Shown: in pieces, positions 25,408-33,836 of the stretch
How the letters are laid out: each line of letters opens with the position of its first letter
Numbering within the stretch: the stretch's first letter is position 1
From: CAZHHH01 sp052400685
GTDB lineage: Bacteria > Bacteroidota > Bacteroidia > Bacteroidales > Marinilabiliaceae
Assembly (NCBI GenBank): GCA_052400685.1
Contig: JBQTGJ010000002.1
Strand: one strand, 5' to 3'
DNA length: 64,000 nucleotides
The notes under the pieces: model-generated
What the model was told of the DNA's origin: nothing
Database searches by the model: none
The model's input: the letters and a program-made list of their open reading frames with translations, nothing else
Translations under genes and position numbers: made by a program

Positions 25408-27893
25408 GGACTAAATAGTGCCTGCAAGAAAAGCCATGCTTCTGCGTTATGCCCGTCCCTCAAATGGTCATTTACGGAAGTTAAATCACATTTTTCGAAC
25501 TTCAAAAGACTTGAATTTGCACATTTTTTTTCAAGCACATTAGATTTCTCGCTAATCTTAAATACAAAACCTGATGATGTTTCATATTTTCCACCTTGCA
25601 TAGCATTAAACAAGTAAGCTGGTTTACCCTCCTTTAATAAAAGTTGAGGACGCTCAAAACGGCCATACCGTTTAAGGTGCTTTGGCGCAGGCGGTTCTTC
25701 AATATAAGCATTCGCTTCAAACCAGGCAATTTTCGGTTCTGACCAGTTGATACCATCATCAGACGTAAAAATTAAACCTACATCATGATTAAAATATCCC
25801 ATGTCTCTCATTAGCATTTTAAACACGCCATTTTCCATAAAGACGTAAGCATCTTCAACCTGCTTATTTCCGGGCTGTAATGACAGATCAATGATTGGAT
25901 TTCCACGGTATCGTTTAAATTTGCTCTCTGCATTTTTAGCGATGGCTAAACCATACTTTCGATTTCCTCTGACTGCGCCTGTCTCAGATTTATAATTGTT
26001 AGCGTTCCAGGATTTATAATACAAATAACATTTCCCTGTTGAAGAAAACACCACCGCCGGATTTGTTGTACAGCAATCATCCCAATGTCCTTCCTTCCCT
26101 GCGTCGAGAATGGGTTCATCTGACCGCGTCCATGGTCCATTTAATGACTTTGCTTTTGCCAATCCTATCCGTTTGGTAAATACTGTTTTATCTGAGTTTC
26201 CCATATAAAAAAGGTAATACATACCATCCTTATATTTAATATGCGGATTATGACAAGTGGTCGCATCAAAATACCCCTCTCTCGGCGCTAAAACGGTCTC
26301 CACAAATGTATAGGGGCCTTCCGGTTTATCAGCAACCGCATGGGCAATCTCACTTTTATGAATCCAGCCTCCCATGCCATATTTCTTTGGCCAACGAGAA
26401 TAAAACACATGTACCTGACCTCTTTCGTCATATATGGGTGTACATCCCCACACATAGTATCCCGATGTTTCTAAAATCCGGCCTTCAGGTTCAAGACGAT
26501 TGCTAAAATCTGATATTTTATCCTGCGGATAACGATTCGTAATTTCTTTACTTACCGATGGCTTTAGCACCGTTTGGCCAGGCTCACTGTCTTTAATAAT
26601 GTTGTTTAAATAAACTTCCAGATTAGTATAATACTTACTCAATGAGTATAAACTCCCATCAAGGTCTGACAATGCATTTAACCCATGCTCCTTTTCCCAG
26701 TCGTCGGGCATACCATCCATATCGCCATCAATTTCCGGCGTGCCCTTTTTTAGCACAGGCCAACCTCCCACATCGTCCGGCGAATCTATAATACCTTTAT
26801 TTCCACCTCCAAATGTTTTTCCTCCTGAGACGTTTCCAGTGGCAACTTCCTCAATAATACGACTATCGTAACTATCTCTTTTTAAGCTACAACCGGCATA
26901 TTTCAAGACCTTTTCATAAGCTTTTCCGGGTGTATCTTCTTTAATTTCAACAAGTTTAAATGGCGCATTCATTTTTACAACAGGATCTTTAGTCCCTACT
27001 CCTAACCAATTATTGCTGCTAACAGAATCGCTCCCTACCATTACATTATTTGAAATAAATAAAGACGTTGTTCCATCCTCTGCCGGTTCGTAAAATGTGG
27101 CGTTTATATATTCAGCTGTTGCAGGTCCGGGTTTGTAATAATTGGCTACAAAATTTATTTTTCCTCCACGACCTCCACCATATGCCGCTTTGTATCCCCA
27201 GTTAAAAACCACATTGTTTCTAAAATCGACCGGACCATAACCGTCTGATGCAAACCTTGGGTTTCGACTGCTATGATTCGCTATTAAATTATGATGAAAG
27301 GAGGCGTTAGCCCCTCCCCAGATACCACCAAATCCATGAGCCCCTTTTGAATGTATCGATTTTGAAAGGCTATGGGTAATCATACACCATTGCACTGTTA
27401 CATTTTTTGAACGATAAACAGACAAGCACTCATCAACAGACCATGAAACAGAACAATGATCAAGAATTAAATTTTCGATGTCTCGTCCGCCCATGGCATC
27501 ATCTTCTATTTTGTTGCCCGCCCCCAGCCGAGAACGGAGATATCGGATAATCACATTATTTGCATTGATATATAATGGATAACCTTTAATACAAATACCA
27601 TCGCCAGGCGCAGATTGCCCGGCAATGGTAATACTATCATTATTTATTACAAGCTTAGACTTCAACTCAATGGTTCCGTCAACAGAGAACAATACGGTTC
27701 GACAACCTTTTTGCTCAATTGCATTTCGAAAACTACCGGGTCCGGAGTCATTCAGATTACTAACATATATAACTTTACCACCTCTACCTCCGGCAGTATA
27801 TTTCCCACAGCCTTCAGCTGTGGGAAATGACAATGTTTGACCAAATAACTGGCCACATAGAATTGAAATAAATATGATTAACCAAAAGCGCAT
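25377..27893 (-). CDS. PL1 pectate lyase fused to a GH43/GH117-like beta-propeller
   Basis: An 838-residue secreted two-domain enzyme. The signal peptide is residues 1-18 (MRFWLIIFISILCGQLFG). The PL1 parallel beta-helix covers about 20-430, with TAGGRGGKVIYVSNLNDSG, ENLILDHCSVSWSVDECLSV, FHHNLIANHSSRNPRFASDG (the Arg after SS corresponds to the catalytic region) and DFRNNVVFNWGYKAAYGGG. A Ca-binding-like DMDGMPDDWEKEHGL hinge is near 395. A five-bladed propeller-like domain (about 460-790) follows, with TTCHNPHIKYKDGMYYLFYM, NPAVVFSSTGKCYLYYKS and GRFERPQLLLKEGKPAYLF. PL1 cleaves homogalacturonan by beta-elimination; the propeller's activity is not assigned. About the last 50 residues, from SNVLEKKCANSS, are encoded by an inserted repeat and are probably not native. 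Confidence 0.85.
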   Translation of the reverse strand: MRFWLIIFISILCGQLFGQTLSFPTAEGCGKYTAGGRGGKVIYVSNLNDSGPGSFRNAIEQKGCRTVLFSVDGTIELKSKLVINNDSITIAGQSAPGDGICIKGYPLYINANNVIIRYLRSRLGAGNKIEDDAMGGRDIENLILDHCSVSWSVDECLSVYRSKNVTVQWCMITHSLSKSIHSKGAHGFGGIWGGANASFHHNLIANHSSRNPRFASDGYGPVDFRNNVVFNWGYKAAYGGGRGGKINFVANYYKPGPATAEYINATFYEPAEDGTTSLFISNNVMVGSDSVSSNNWLGVGTKDPVVKMNAPFKLVEIKEDTPGKAYEKVLKYAGCSLKRDSYDSRIIEEVATGNVSGGKTFGGGNKGIIDSPDDVGGWPVLKKGTPEIDGDMDGMPDDWEKEHGLNALSDLDGSLYSLSKYYTNLEVYLNNIIKDSEPGQTVLKPSVSKEITNRYPQDKISDFSNRLEPEGRILETSGYYVWGCTPIYDERGQVHVFYSRWPKKYGMGGWIHKSEIAHAVADKPEGPYTFVETVLAPREGYFDATTCHNPHIKYKDGMYYLFYMGNSDKTVFTKRIGLAKAKSLNGPWTRSDEPILDAGKEGHWDDCCTTNPAVVFSSTGKCYLYYKSWNANNYKSETGAVRGNRKYGLAIAKNAESKFKRYRGNPIIDLSLQPGNKQVEDAYVFMENGVFKMLMRDMGYFNHDVGLIFTSDDGINWSEPKIAWFEANAYIEEPPAPKHLKRYGRFERPQLLLKEGKPAYLFNAMQGGKYETSSGFVFKISEKSNVLEKKCANSSLLKFEKCDLTSVNDHLRDGHNAEAWLFLQALFSPCASSEVFEQ
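25413..25541 (+). repeat. MITE-like element, copy 8, in the 3' end of the lyase gene
   Basis: It begins AATAGTGCCTGCAAGAAAAG and ends TTTTTTTTCAAGCACATTAG, which are inverted repeats of each other (GTGCYTG...AAAA). The body has CTTCTGCGTTATGCCCGTC, ATGGTCATTTACGGAAG and CACATTTTTCGAAC. It abuts the tandem array and supplies the C-terminal codons of the lyase fusion. Confidence 0.75.
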
Positions 27894-27899
27894 AATAAT

Positions 27900-29726
27900 C
27901 TAATAAAGTGGATGCTGTTGACCTTCTAAACCTGGATTAACATCAATCATCTTCTGATTTAAAGGCAATAATTCTACTTTTTCTTTTTCAAGACCGCGGA
28001 ACAATGATTCGATCCACACCTGATCAGCAGAATAAATTTTAGAATTCGAAAGATCATCATCACTAAACATATCAACAACAACATATCCCTGAGATTCCAA
28101 ATCTGCAATTTCGGACTCTGACAATTCAGTATTATACCCAACATAATCTTCCGCAACAACAGGATCTTCAAACTCAGTAGCAGCTACAGGCAGATAAGCT
28201 CTGTACAAATCAATATCAGCGTAATCGCCTGAATGATTTGCAATGCTAATTACTTTTTGTTTTGCCTCAGTTAAACTTTCATAAAGGATTCCCCACCGAA
28301 CCAAATCGGTGCGTCGCAAAGTTTCAAATCCAAGTTCCAGCTTTCGTTCATTAATAATAGCTTTCCTAAAATCTGAGTAATCGGCCGGGATAACCCCAAC
28401 TTTTGATTCATCATTATTAAACGCTCTCATTCGAACTTCTTTCAAAGCATTTTTTGCTTCGACAGTTGGGGCACCATATAACTCATTTTCTGCTTCGGCA
28501 TACATTAACAACACATCTGCATATCGTAACACAGGCCAATTAATATTTCGCTTATTTACTTTAACACCCAGCTCCGGCGTCCAGTCAACCCTGAATTTCC
28601 CAATTGTGAAACCGGCATAAGTACTGAGTTTTCTAACATTATCTGAATTAATGTCGTAATTACAAATCGTAACATCACGACGGGTATCACCATCCTCAAA
28701 ATCGAAATAATAGGATGGGATTGCATGCATTGCCGGTTTTGATTTGGCGTAAAGTGAATTTGGATGCGAATAGATCCCATTTGTATAGCCAATACTATAG
28801 GCATTTACATTCGCGCCATATTGTCCCAATTCCAACATTGACTCCTCGTTATAGGTGCCTGTCATTAAATTTCGAAACACATCGTCGTAACGGGCAACTA
28901 AATGATTCTCATTTTGTTGCATTACCATTGAACAAGCATCTGACGCAATTTGATATAATTCGATAATTCGACTTTCATCTTTTCTCTGAGCCAATTCAAC
29001 GCTTTCGGGGGCATAAGTATCTAAATCCCAACGCAGCGAATAACCGGCAGCATATAAGGCAACGCGGGCCAAAATACCATACGCAGCATTTTTAGTAAAG
29101 CGCTCTGGGGTTGTATATACCCCTTCACTCAACCAGGGCAATAAATCGACTGATTTTTGTAAATCAGAAATGATCCCATCGTATATTGTATCTCTAGGAA
29201 CCCTTGACGAAATAAAAGTATCAAGATCTTCCACTGGTTTCGTAGGATAAGGGACATCTCCAAAAAACCGGACAATATTTAAATAATTCAAACCCCGTAT
29301 CGCATAAGATTCACCCAGTAAATAGTCTATTCGTTTTTGATCAGACTCACTACTTGCCTCTCTCATTGCAGTCAACTTTTTGATACAGACATTAGCATAT
29401 TCAATACCTGTATACAAAGCATTGTATGTAGAAGTAGGAATATTTGATGTGGTATAGACATAGTTTGACATTTGATTTTTTGAATTTGTATCTCCCTCTG
29501 TCGAAATACACTCATCAGTTCCCATTCCCAACTGATAATACATTTCCCGGTTAAAGGTGTTAGTGTAACAAGCCAATACAGCCATTTCAGCTTTACCTAC
29601 TGATTCAAAAACACTGCTACTATCAAATTTCGATTCTGATGGCATATCCAACCAATCTTCGCAGGAGCTAGCAATTAAGCTTAGCACCAGTAATCCCAAG
29701 ATATATTGTATTCTATTTGTTTTCAT
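27900..29726 (-). CDS. susD: SusD/RagB-family glycan-binding lipoprotein
   Basis: A 608-residue outer-surface lipoprotein. The signal is MKTNRIQYILGLLVLSLIAS with SCEDW giving the lipidated Cys22. The N-terminal SusD-like region (about 40-230) shows helical TPR-like repeats (YAIRGLNYLNIVRFFGDVPY, and TKNAAYGILARVALYAAGYS). The RagB/SusD C-terminal part has WPVLRYADVLLMYAEAENEL and FRKAIINERKLELGFETLRR with TDLVRWG, all family hallmarks. It caps the SusC transporter and captures oligosaccharide. It lies 109 bp downstream of susC and 6 bp upstream of the lyase fusion gene, so susC, susD and the lyase are probably one transcript. Confidence 0.95.
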   Translation of the reverse strand: MKTNRIQYILGLLVLSLIASSCEDWLDMPSESKFDSSSVFESVGKAEMAVLACYTNTFNREMYYQLGMGTDECISTEGDTNSKNQMSNYVYTTSNIPTSTYNALYTGIEYANVCIKKLTAMREASSESDQKRIDYLLGESYAIRGLNYLNIVRFFGDVPYPTKPVEDLDTFISSRVPRDTIYDGIISDLQKSVDLLPWLSEGVYTTPERFTKNAAYGILARVALYAAGYSLRWDLDTYAPESVELAQRKDESRIIELYQIASDACSMVMQQNENHLVARYDDVFRNLMTGTYNEESMLELGQYGANVNAYSIGYTNGIYSHPNSLYAKSKPAMHAIPSYYFDFEDGDTRRDVTICNYDINSDNVRKLSTYAGFTIGKFRVDWTPELGVKVNKRNINWPVLRYADVLLMYAEAENELYGAPTVEAKNALKEVRMRAFNNDESKVGVIPADYSDFRKAIINERKLELGFETLRRTDLVRWGILYESLTEAKQKVISIANHSGDYADIDLYRAYLPVAATEFEDPVVAEDYVGYNTELSESEIADLESQGYVVVDMFSDDDLSNSKIYSADQVWIESLFRGLEKEKVELLPLNQKMIDVNPGLEGQQHPLY

Positions 29727-29816
29727 ATAATTATAATTTGTTTCTCAGTTGCCATATGGAACTCGCCAGGATAATCATACTTCTGTGTGTGAATCAATTC
29801 CCATGGCTCGTTTCAT
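29727..29816 (-). repeat. susC-susD spacer repeat, copy B (intact context)
   Basis: This 90-bp sequence fills the gap between the susC stop and the susD start. It is nearly the same as copy A at 18574-18666 and resembles copy C at 33383-33488. Possible roles are mRNA processing or stability, or tuning of susD translation. All that can be seen is conservation of sequence and a possible stem between ATGGAACTCGCC and GGCTCGTTTCAT. Confidence 0.7.
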
Positions 29817-29835
29817 AACTTTAAATTTAAGAGAA

Positions 29836-32800
29836 TTAGAATGTAAGGTTAAGACCTACAACAACACTTTTTGCTTTTGGATAAGCTGAATTATCAATAC
29901 CTCTGGTCAAAAGACTTGATGTTGCTGAAACTTCAGGGTCATATCCGGAATAATTTGTAAAAGTGTGGATGTTGTTCAAAGTACAATACAGTCTTAAATT
30001 ATGCACTCTGAACCTTTGCGTGACAGAAGCCGGCAAAGTGTATCCTAATGTAATTGTACTTAAACGTAAGAAAGACCCATCCTCTATATAATAATCCAAC
30101 GCATCTGTAATAGCAATCTTATTATCAGGATTTAAGCTCCACATAGCATCACTGCTACCTTGCTGGGGGTTCAAAGCTGCCAGCCGCTGCAAATCAGTCG
30201 TTTCCTGCCCTGTTGCGGGGTCAACTAAAACAAACCGATCGGCCATTACGTCTAAAGAGCTCTGGTTCGGCAAATAAGGGCCAATAAAGCGTTGAGAGTT
30301 CATGTTAAACACATCGTTACCGTATGAAAAACTCATGAAAATCCCTAAATCGAAACCCTTATATTCAAAAGTATTTACCATACCGCCTGTAAACAAAGGT
30401 TCAGCACTTCCAATTACGCTTCGGTCATCGGTTGACCAAACAGGATTGCCATCATCATCCGTCTGACCGGCTGTGGTTAAATATTTAACATCACCTGGTT
30501 TTATAGAACTACGTACCTTCCCTTTTAAACTAGCGACACCATCATTCAACGAATACGTTCCATCAGTATTTTGCGTAAAATCATTCGTCGTATATACACC
30601 ATCGTACTTATATCCGTAAAACTCACCTAAAGGTTTACCTTTCTCGATACGAAAATCGATTCTGGAATCATAATTTTGCAGGAAATAATCATCATCATCA
30701 TCTCCGTAAATGCTCAACACTTTTGATTTGTTAAAAGAAATATTAAAATCTGTCGTCCAGATAAAATTGTCGTTTCTGATATTAGAAGTATTCAATACAA
30801 ACTCGAAACCACGATTTCTTATAGATCCGATATTTTGATATTGATAACTATAACCTGTAGATGTAGGAATTGCATTTTTTATTAATAAGTTATCCGAAAC
30901 GTTGTTATAAAACTCAGATGTTAAATTAATGCGATTATCAAAAAGTGAAACATCAATACCTACGTTGGTTGACTTTGTTGTTTCCCATTTCAAATCAGGA
31001 TTCCCGACAATACTTCCAGGCTTAAGTGTTGACACTTGCTTTTTACCGATAGCATAATATCCTGAATTATAATCGGTCGCATACATATTATTCTCAATAT
31101 CACAGTTACCGGTAGTACCATAACCTATTCTAAATTTCAGGTTATTGATAAGTGTAACATTGTCCATAAAAGCTTCTTCTGAAACTCTCCATGCACCAGA
31201 CACAGATGGGAAAAAGCCCCACTGATTTCCTTTCGAAAATTTTGAAGAACCATCGCCTCTAACGGTAGCTGTTAATAAATATCTCTCACTAAAGTTATAG
31301 TTTAACCGACTGAACAGTGAAACAATCCCATTTTTACTATTACCAGACTGATATGAAAATACTTGTCCGGCCATACTAACATCATTCAGACCAAAGTTAT
31401 TATCAGGAAATTCATAGTAAGTATTATTCAGGTTCATTGACTCACTATAATAAGTTTCCTGACCTAATAATAGATTGAACTTATGCGCATAAACAGCATG
31501 TTTCCAATTCAAAGTATTGGTCACCTGCCATCTTAATTTTTCACTATTGTTACGGCTTCCATAAGGGCCACCATTATTCTGAGCCGTTTTGGTACGTCCA
31601 TCATCCCAATAATCACTTCTAACCTGTTGCCAAAGATAGCTACCTGCTGTCCTAAAAGCCAGATTATCGGTAATATCAACATCAAATGCGGTATTTAGAT
31701 TCATTAACCGCGTATATTTTTCCTGGGTAACAGCATCATTGGTAATAAGCGGATTATAAATATCATATTGTGAATCGATATTTTGCATATCCTCACTAAT
31801 GTCCGTATGAATCAATTCATCATTGGTATACCGAACACCGCCGGTAACTGGTTGTAATATTGACATTTTTAACAGGCCACCGAGAGAACCGCCTCCATCT
31901 AACTTAGTTCCCATAAAACTAGATCCGAAAGTAAGTTTTACTCTATCATTCAATTCATGATTAAGTTTAATTCGAATCCCATTTCTGGTATATCCAGATT
32001 TATCCAACAAACCATCCTGTCCCACATAATTATAACTCAACAGATATTGAGTTTTATCACTGCTACCGGAAATATTTACATTATGGTTTGTCATGGTGGC
32101 TGTACCACCAAAAACCACGTCCTGCCAATCGATTGGGTCAACATCTGCGTATTGACCTGCAATTCTTGAATAGGCACCTGAATAGAAATCGGAGCTATTT
32201 ATATCTCCACCATAAGTTTTCGCCCAACTATTTATTTGTCCATTTAAGGTCTGAAATTCATACTGATATTCAACATATTCCTGAGTATTCAACAGATCGA
32301 GTTTAGACCCTAATTTTTCAAAACTTAAATACGTATTATAATTAACTTCTGTTTTGCCCTTTTTGCCGGATTTGGTTGTAATAATAATAACACCATTTGA
32401 TCCTCTGGCCCCATAAATAGCAGTTGAAGATGCATCCTTCATTACATCAATGGATTCGATATCATTAATATCAATATTTTTCAATCCATCCTCAAACTGA
32501 AACCCATCTACAATATATAAAGGAGAAGAGCTTTGCGTTATTGAAGTACCACCCCGAATAACCACATTTACATCTGCCCCGGGAGCGCCACTCTGAGTAA
32601 CAACATTAACCCCTGCAATTTTACCGGTAATAGCCTGCGCTGCAGTGGTTACAGGTACTGAGGTCAAATCGCTGCCTTTAACAGAACTAACAGCACCAGT
32701 CAGATCTCTCTTTTTTGAAATACCATAACCTATAACAACGACTTCATCTAACTCTGAAATTTCATCTAACAATTTAACATTAAGGAATTTATTATCTCCA

Positions 32801-33063
32801 ACTTGTATTGTTTGAGAAATAAAACCAATAGATGAAAAAACGATCTTTGATTCCTTATTTTGAACCATTATACTAAAATTCCCATCCATATCAGATAAGA
32901 CACCATTCATTGTACCTTCTTCCAATATTGTAACTCCGGGTATTGGAACCAAACCATCAGTTACGGTCCCTTTTACGTTAATCTGAGAACTTGCATAAAA
33001 ACTACATCCAAAAAAGATGAAGAATAACATTATGCAACGCCCAATAGCATGACTTTTTTTCAT
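29836..33063 (-). CDS. susC: SusC/RagA-family TonB-dependent oligosaccharide transporter
   Basis: A 1075-residue outer-membrane beta-barrel. After a signal peptide (MKKSHAIGRCIMLFFIFFGC onward, mature near residue 27), a CarboxypepD_reg-like domain begins at NVKGTVTDGLVPIPGVTILE. A TonB-box-like stretch ELDEVVVIGYG follows, then the SusC signature plug (VNVVIRGGTSITQSSSPLYI, IESIDVMKDASSTAIYGARG). The barrel ends in the C-terminal aromatic residue (GLNLTF). It imports oligosaccharides using TonB energy. The divergent HTCS gene and adjacent lyase and GH28/GH105 genes point to a pectin-derived substrate. A strong promoter lies 53 bp upstream of its start codon. Confidence 0.96.
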   Translation of the reverse strand: MKKSHAIGRCIMLFFIFFGCSFYASSQINVKGTVTDGLVPIPGVTILEEGTMNGVLSDMDGNFSIMVQNKESKIVFSSIGFISQTIQVGDNKFLNVKLLDEISELDEVVVIGYGISKKRDLTGAVSSVKGSDLTSVPVTTAAQAITGKIAGVNVVTQSGAPGADVNVVIRGGTSITQSSSPLYIVDGFQFEDGLKNIDINDIESIDVMKDASSTAIYGARGSNGVIIITTKSGKKGKTEVNYNTYLSFEKLGSKLDLLNTQEYVEYQYEFQTLNGQINSWAKTYGGDINSSDFYSGAYSRIAGQYADVDPIDWQDVVFGGTATMTNHNVNISGSSDKTQYLLSYNYVGQDGLLDKSGYTRNGIRIKLNHELNDRVKLTFGSSFMGTKLDGGGSLGGLLKMSILQPVTGGVRYTNDELIHTDISEDMQNIDSQYDIYNPLITNDAVTQEKYTRLMNLNTAFDVDITDNLAFRTAGSYLWQQVRSDYWDDGRTKTAQNNGGPYGSRNNSEKLRWQVTNTLNWKHAVYAHKFNLLLGQETYYSESMNLNNTYYEFPDNNFGLNDVSMAGQVFSYQSGNSKNGIVSLFSRLNYNFSERYLLTATVRGDGSSKFSKGNQWGFFPSVSGAWRVSEEAFMDNVTLINNLKFRIGYGTTGNCDIENNMYATDYNSGYYAIGKKQVSTLKPGSIVGNPDLKWETTKSTNVGIDVSLFDNRINLTSEFYNNVSDNLLIKNAIPTSTGYSYQYQNIGSIRNRGFEFVLNTSNIRNDNFIWTTDFNISFNKSKVLSIYGDDDDDYFLQNYDSRIDFRIEKGKPLGEFYGYKYDGVYTTNDFTQNTDGTYSLNDGVASLKGKVRSSIKPGDVKYLTTAGQTDDDGNPVWSTDDRSVIGSAEPLFTGGMVNTFEYKGFDLGIFMSFSYGNDVFNMNSQRFIGPYLPNQSSLDVMADRFVLVDPATGQETTDLQRLAALNPQQGSSDAMWSLNPDNKIAITDALDYYIEDGSFLRLSTITLGYTLPASVTQRFRVHNLRLYCTLNNIHTFTNYSGYDPEVSATSSLLTRGIDNSAYPKAKSVVVGLNLTF

Positions 33064-33115
33064 AAACCTTAAAATTTAGATACTAACTTTTCGAATTAAC
33101 ATTTAATAATAAAAC

Positions 33116-33145
33116 CAAAAGTAGATCTACCAGGCGTTTTTCAAA
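33116..33145 (-). promoter_or_regulatory. Bacteroidetes-type promoter of susC
   Basis: On the minus strand TTTG (33145-33142) and TACTTTTG (33123-33116) match the -33 and -7 elements (TTTG and TAnnTTTG) of the Bacteroidetes primary sigma factor, separated by 18 bp. The -7 element ends 52 bp upstream of the susC start codon. Confidence 0.7.
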
Positions 33146-33170
33146 TACAAATGAATCCATAATGATACAG

Positions 33171-33193
33171 TATTGTACATACAATATTGTACA
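33171..33193. promoter_or_regulatory. Candidate HTCS operator upstream of susC promoter
   Basis: TATTGTACA occurs twice as a direct repeat (33171-33179 and 33185-33193), 14 bp apart. The first copy also belongs to a perfect palindrome TATTGTA-CA-TACAATA (33171-33186). It begins 26 bp upstream of the -33 element, a suitable place for an AraC-type activator such as the adjacent HTCS. Binding is inferred. Confidence 0.5.
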
Positions 33194-33382
33194 CAGACGC
33201 GCAATCTCCAATAAAACAAAATACTAAGCTTACACACCTTTCATATTATCCTCCGATAATTTTTATAAAAAAATACATTAATTTGCATCTGTCTTTAACT
33301 TTTTGATGCACCATTACCTTATTACAAACTTTTACAACTTCCGAAAATCAACAAAAATTAATTTTCAGTGTAATATGTTATA

Positions 33383-33488
33383 TTTATTTATAACTTGTTT
33401 TTTTGACATATAAAACTCGCTAGAACGATTCTTCTCCTTTTGAAAATCAAAAATCATAGAAGCGAAATTCCTCCCTTGACTCGTTTCG
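33383..33488 (-). repeat. susC-susD spacer-like repeat, copy C (diverged, upstream of susC)
   Basis: It shares TTATAACTTGTTT, GACATATAAAACTCGC and a terminal ACTCGTTTCG with copies A and B in the same order and spacing, with many changes between. It lies about 320 bp upstream of the susC start, outside the promoter. Confidence 0.5.
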
Positions 33489-33836
33489 TGTGTAGGGCAA
33501 CATCTGAATAGACATCGCTCCATACCGGCTTGCTATTTAAAGTCACAAAGAGATTGAACCACCATACAACTCTATACAAACATCACCATAAACGCCTTGA
33601 ATTGGACAACATACAACAAAGCAGAAACTGACAACATTAAAAAGAAACCCACATTATCCGGCTTCTATGATATTTAACAAGAGACTGGTTTTACCCGAAA
33701 TTGGGTGTATGAAAAGTAGTTTTATAAAAAGCATTTTTATAAAATTGCATCACTTTTGCCAAAAACAGACCTGCCACCCGGGAAAAGTCATCAGCCGTAA
33801 ATCAATTTCAATCATAACTCGATATCAAAAATCGTA

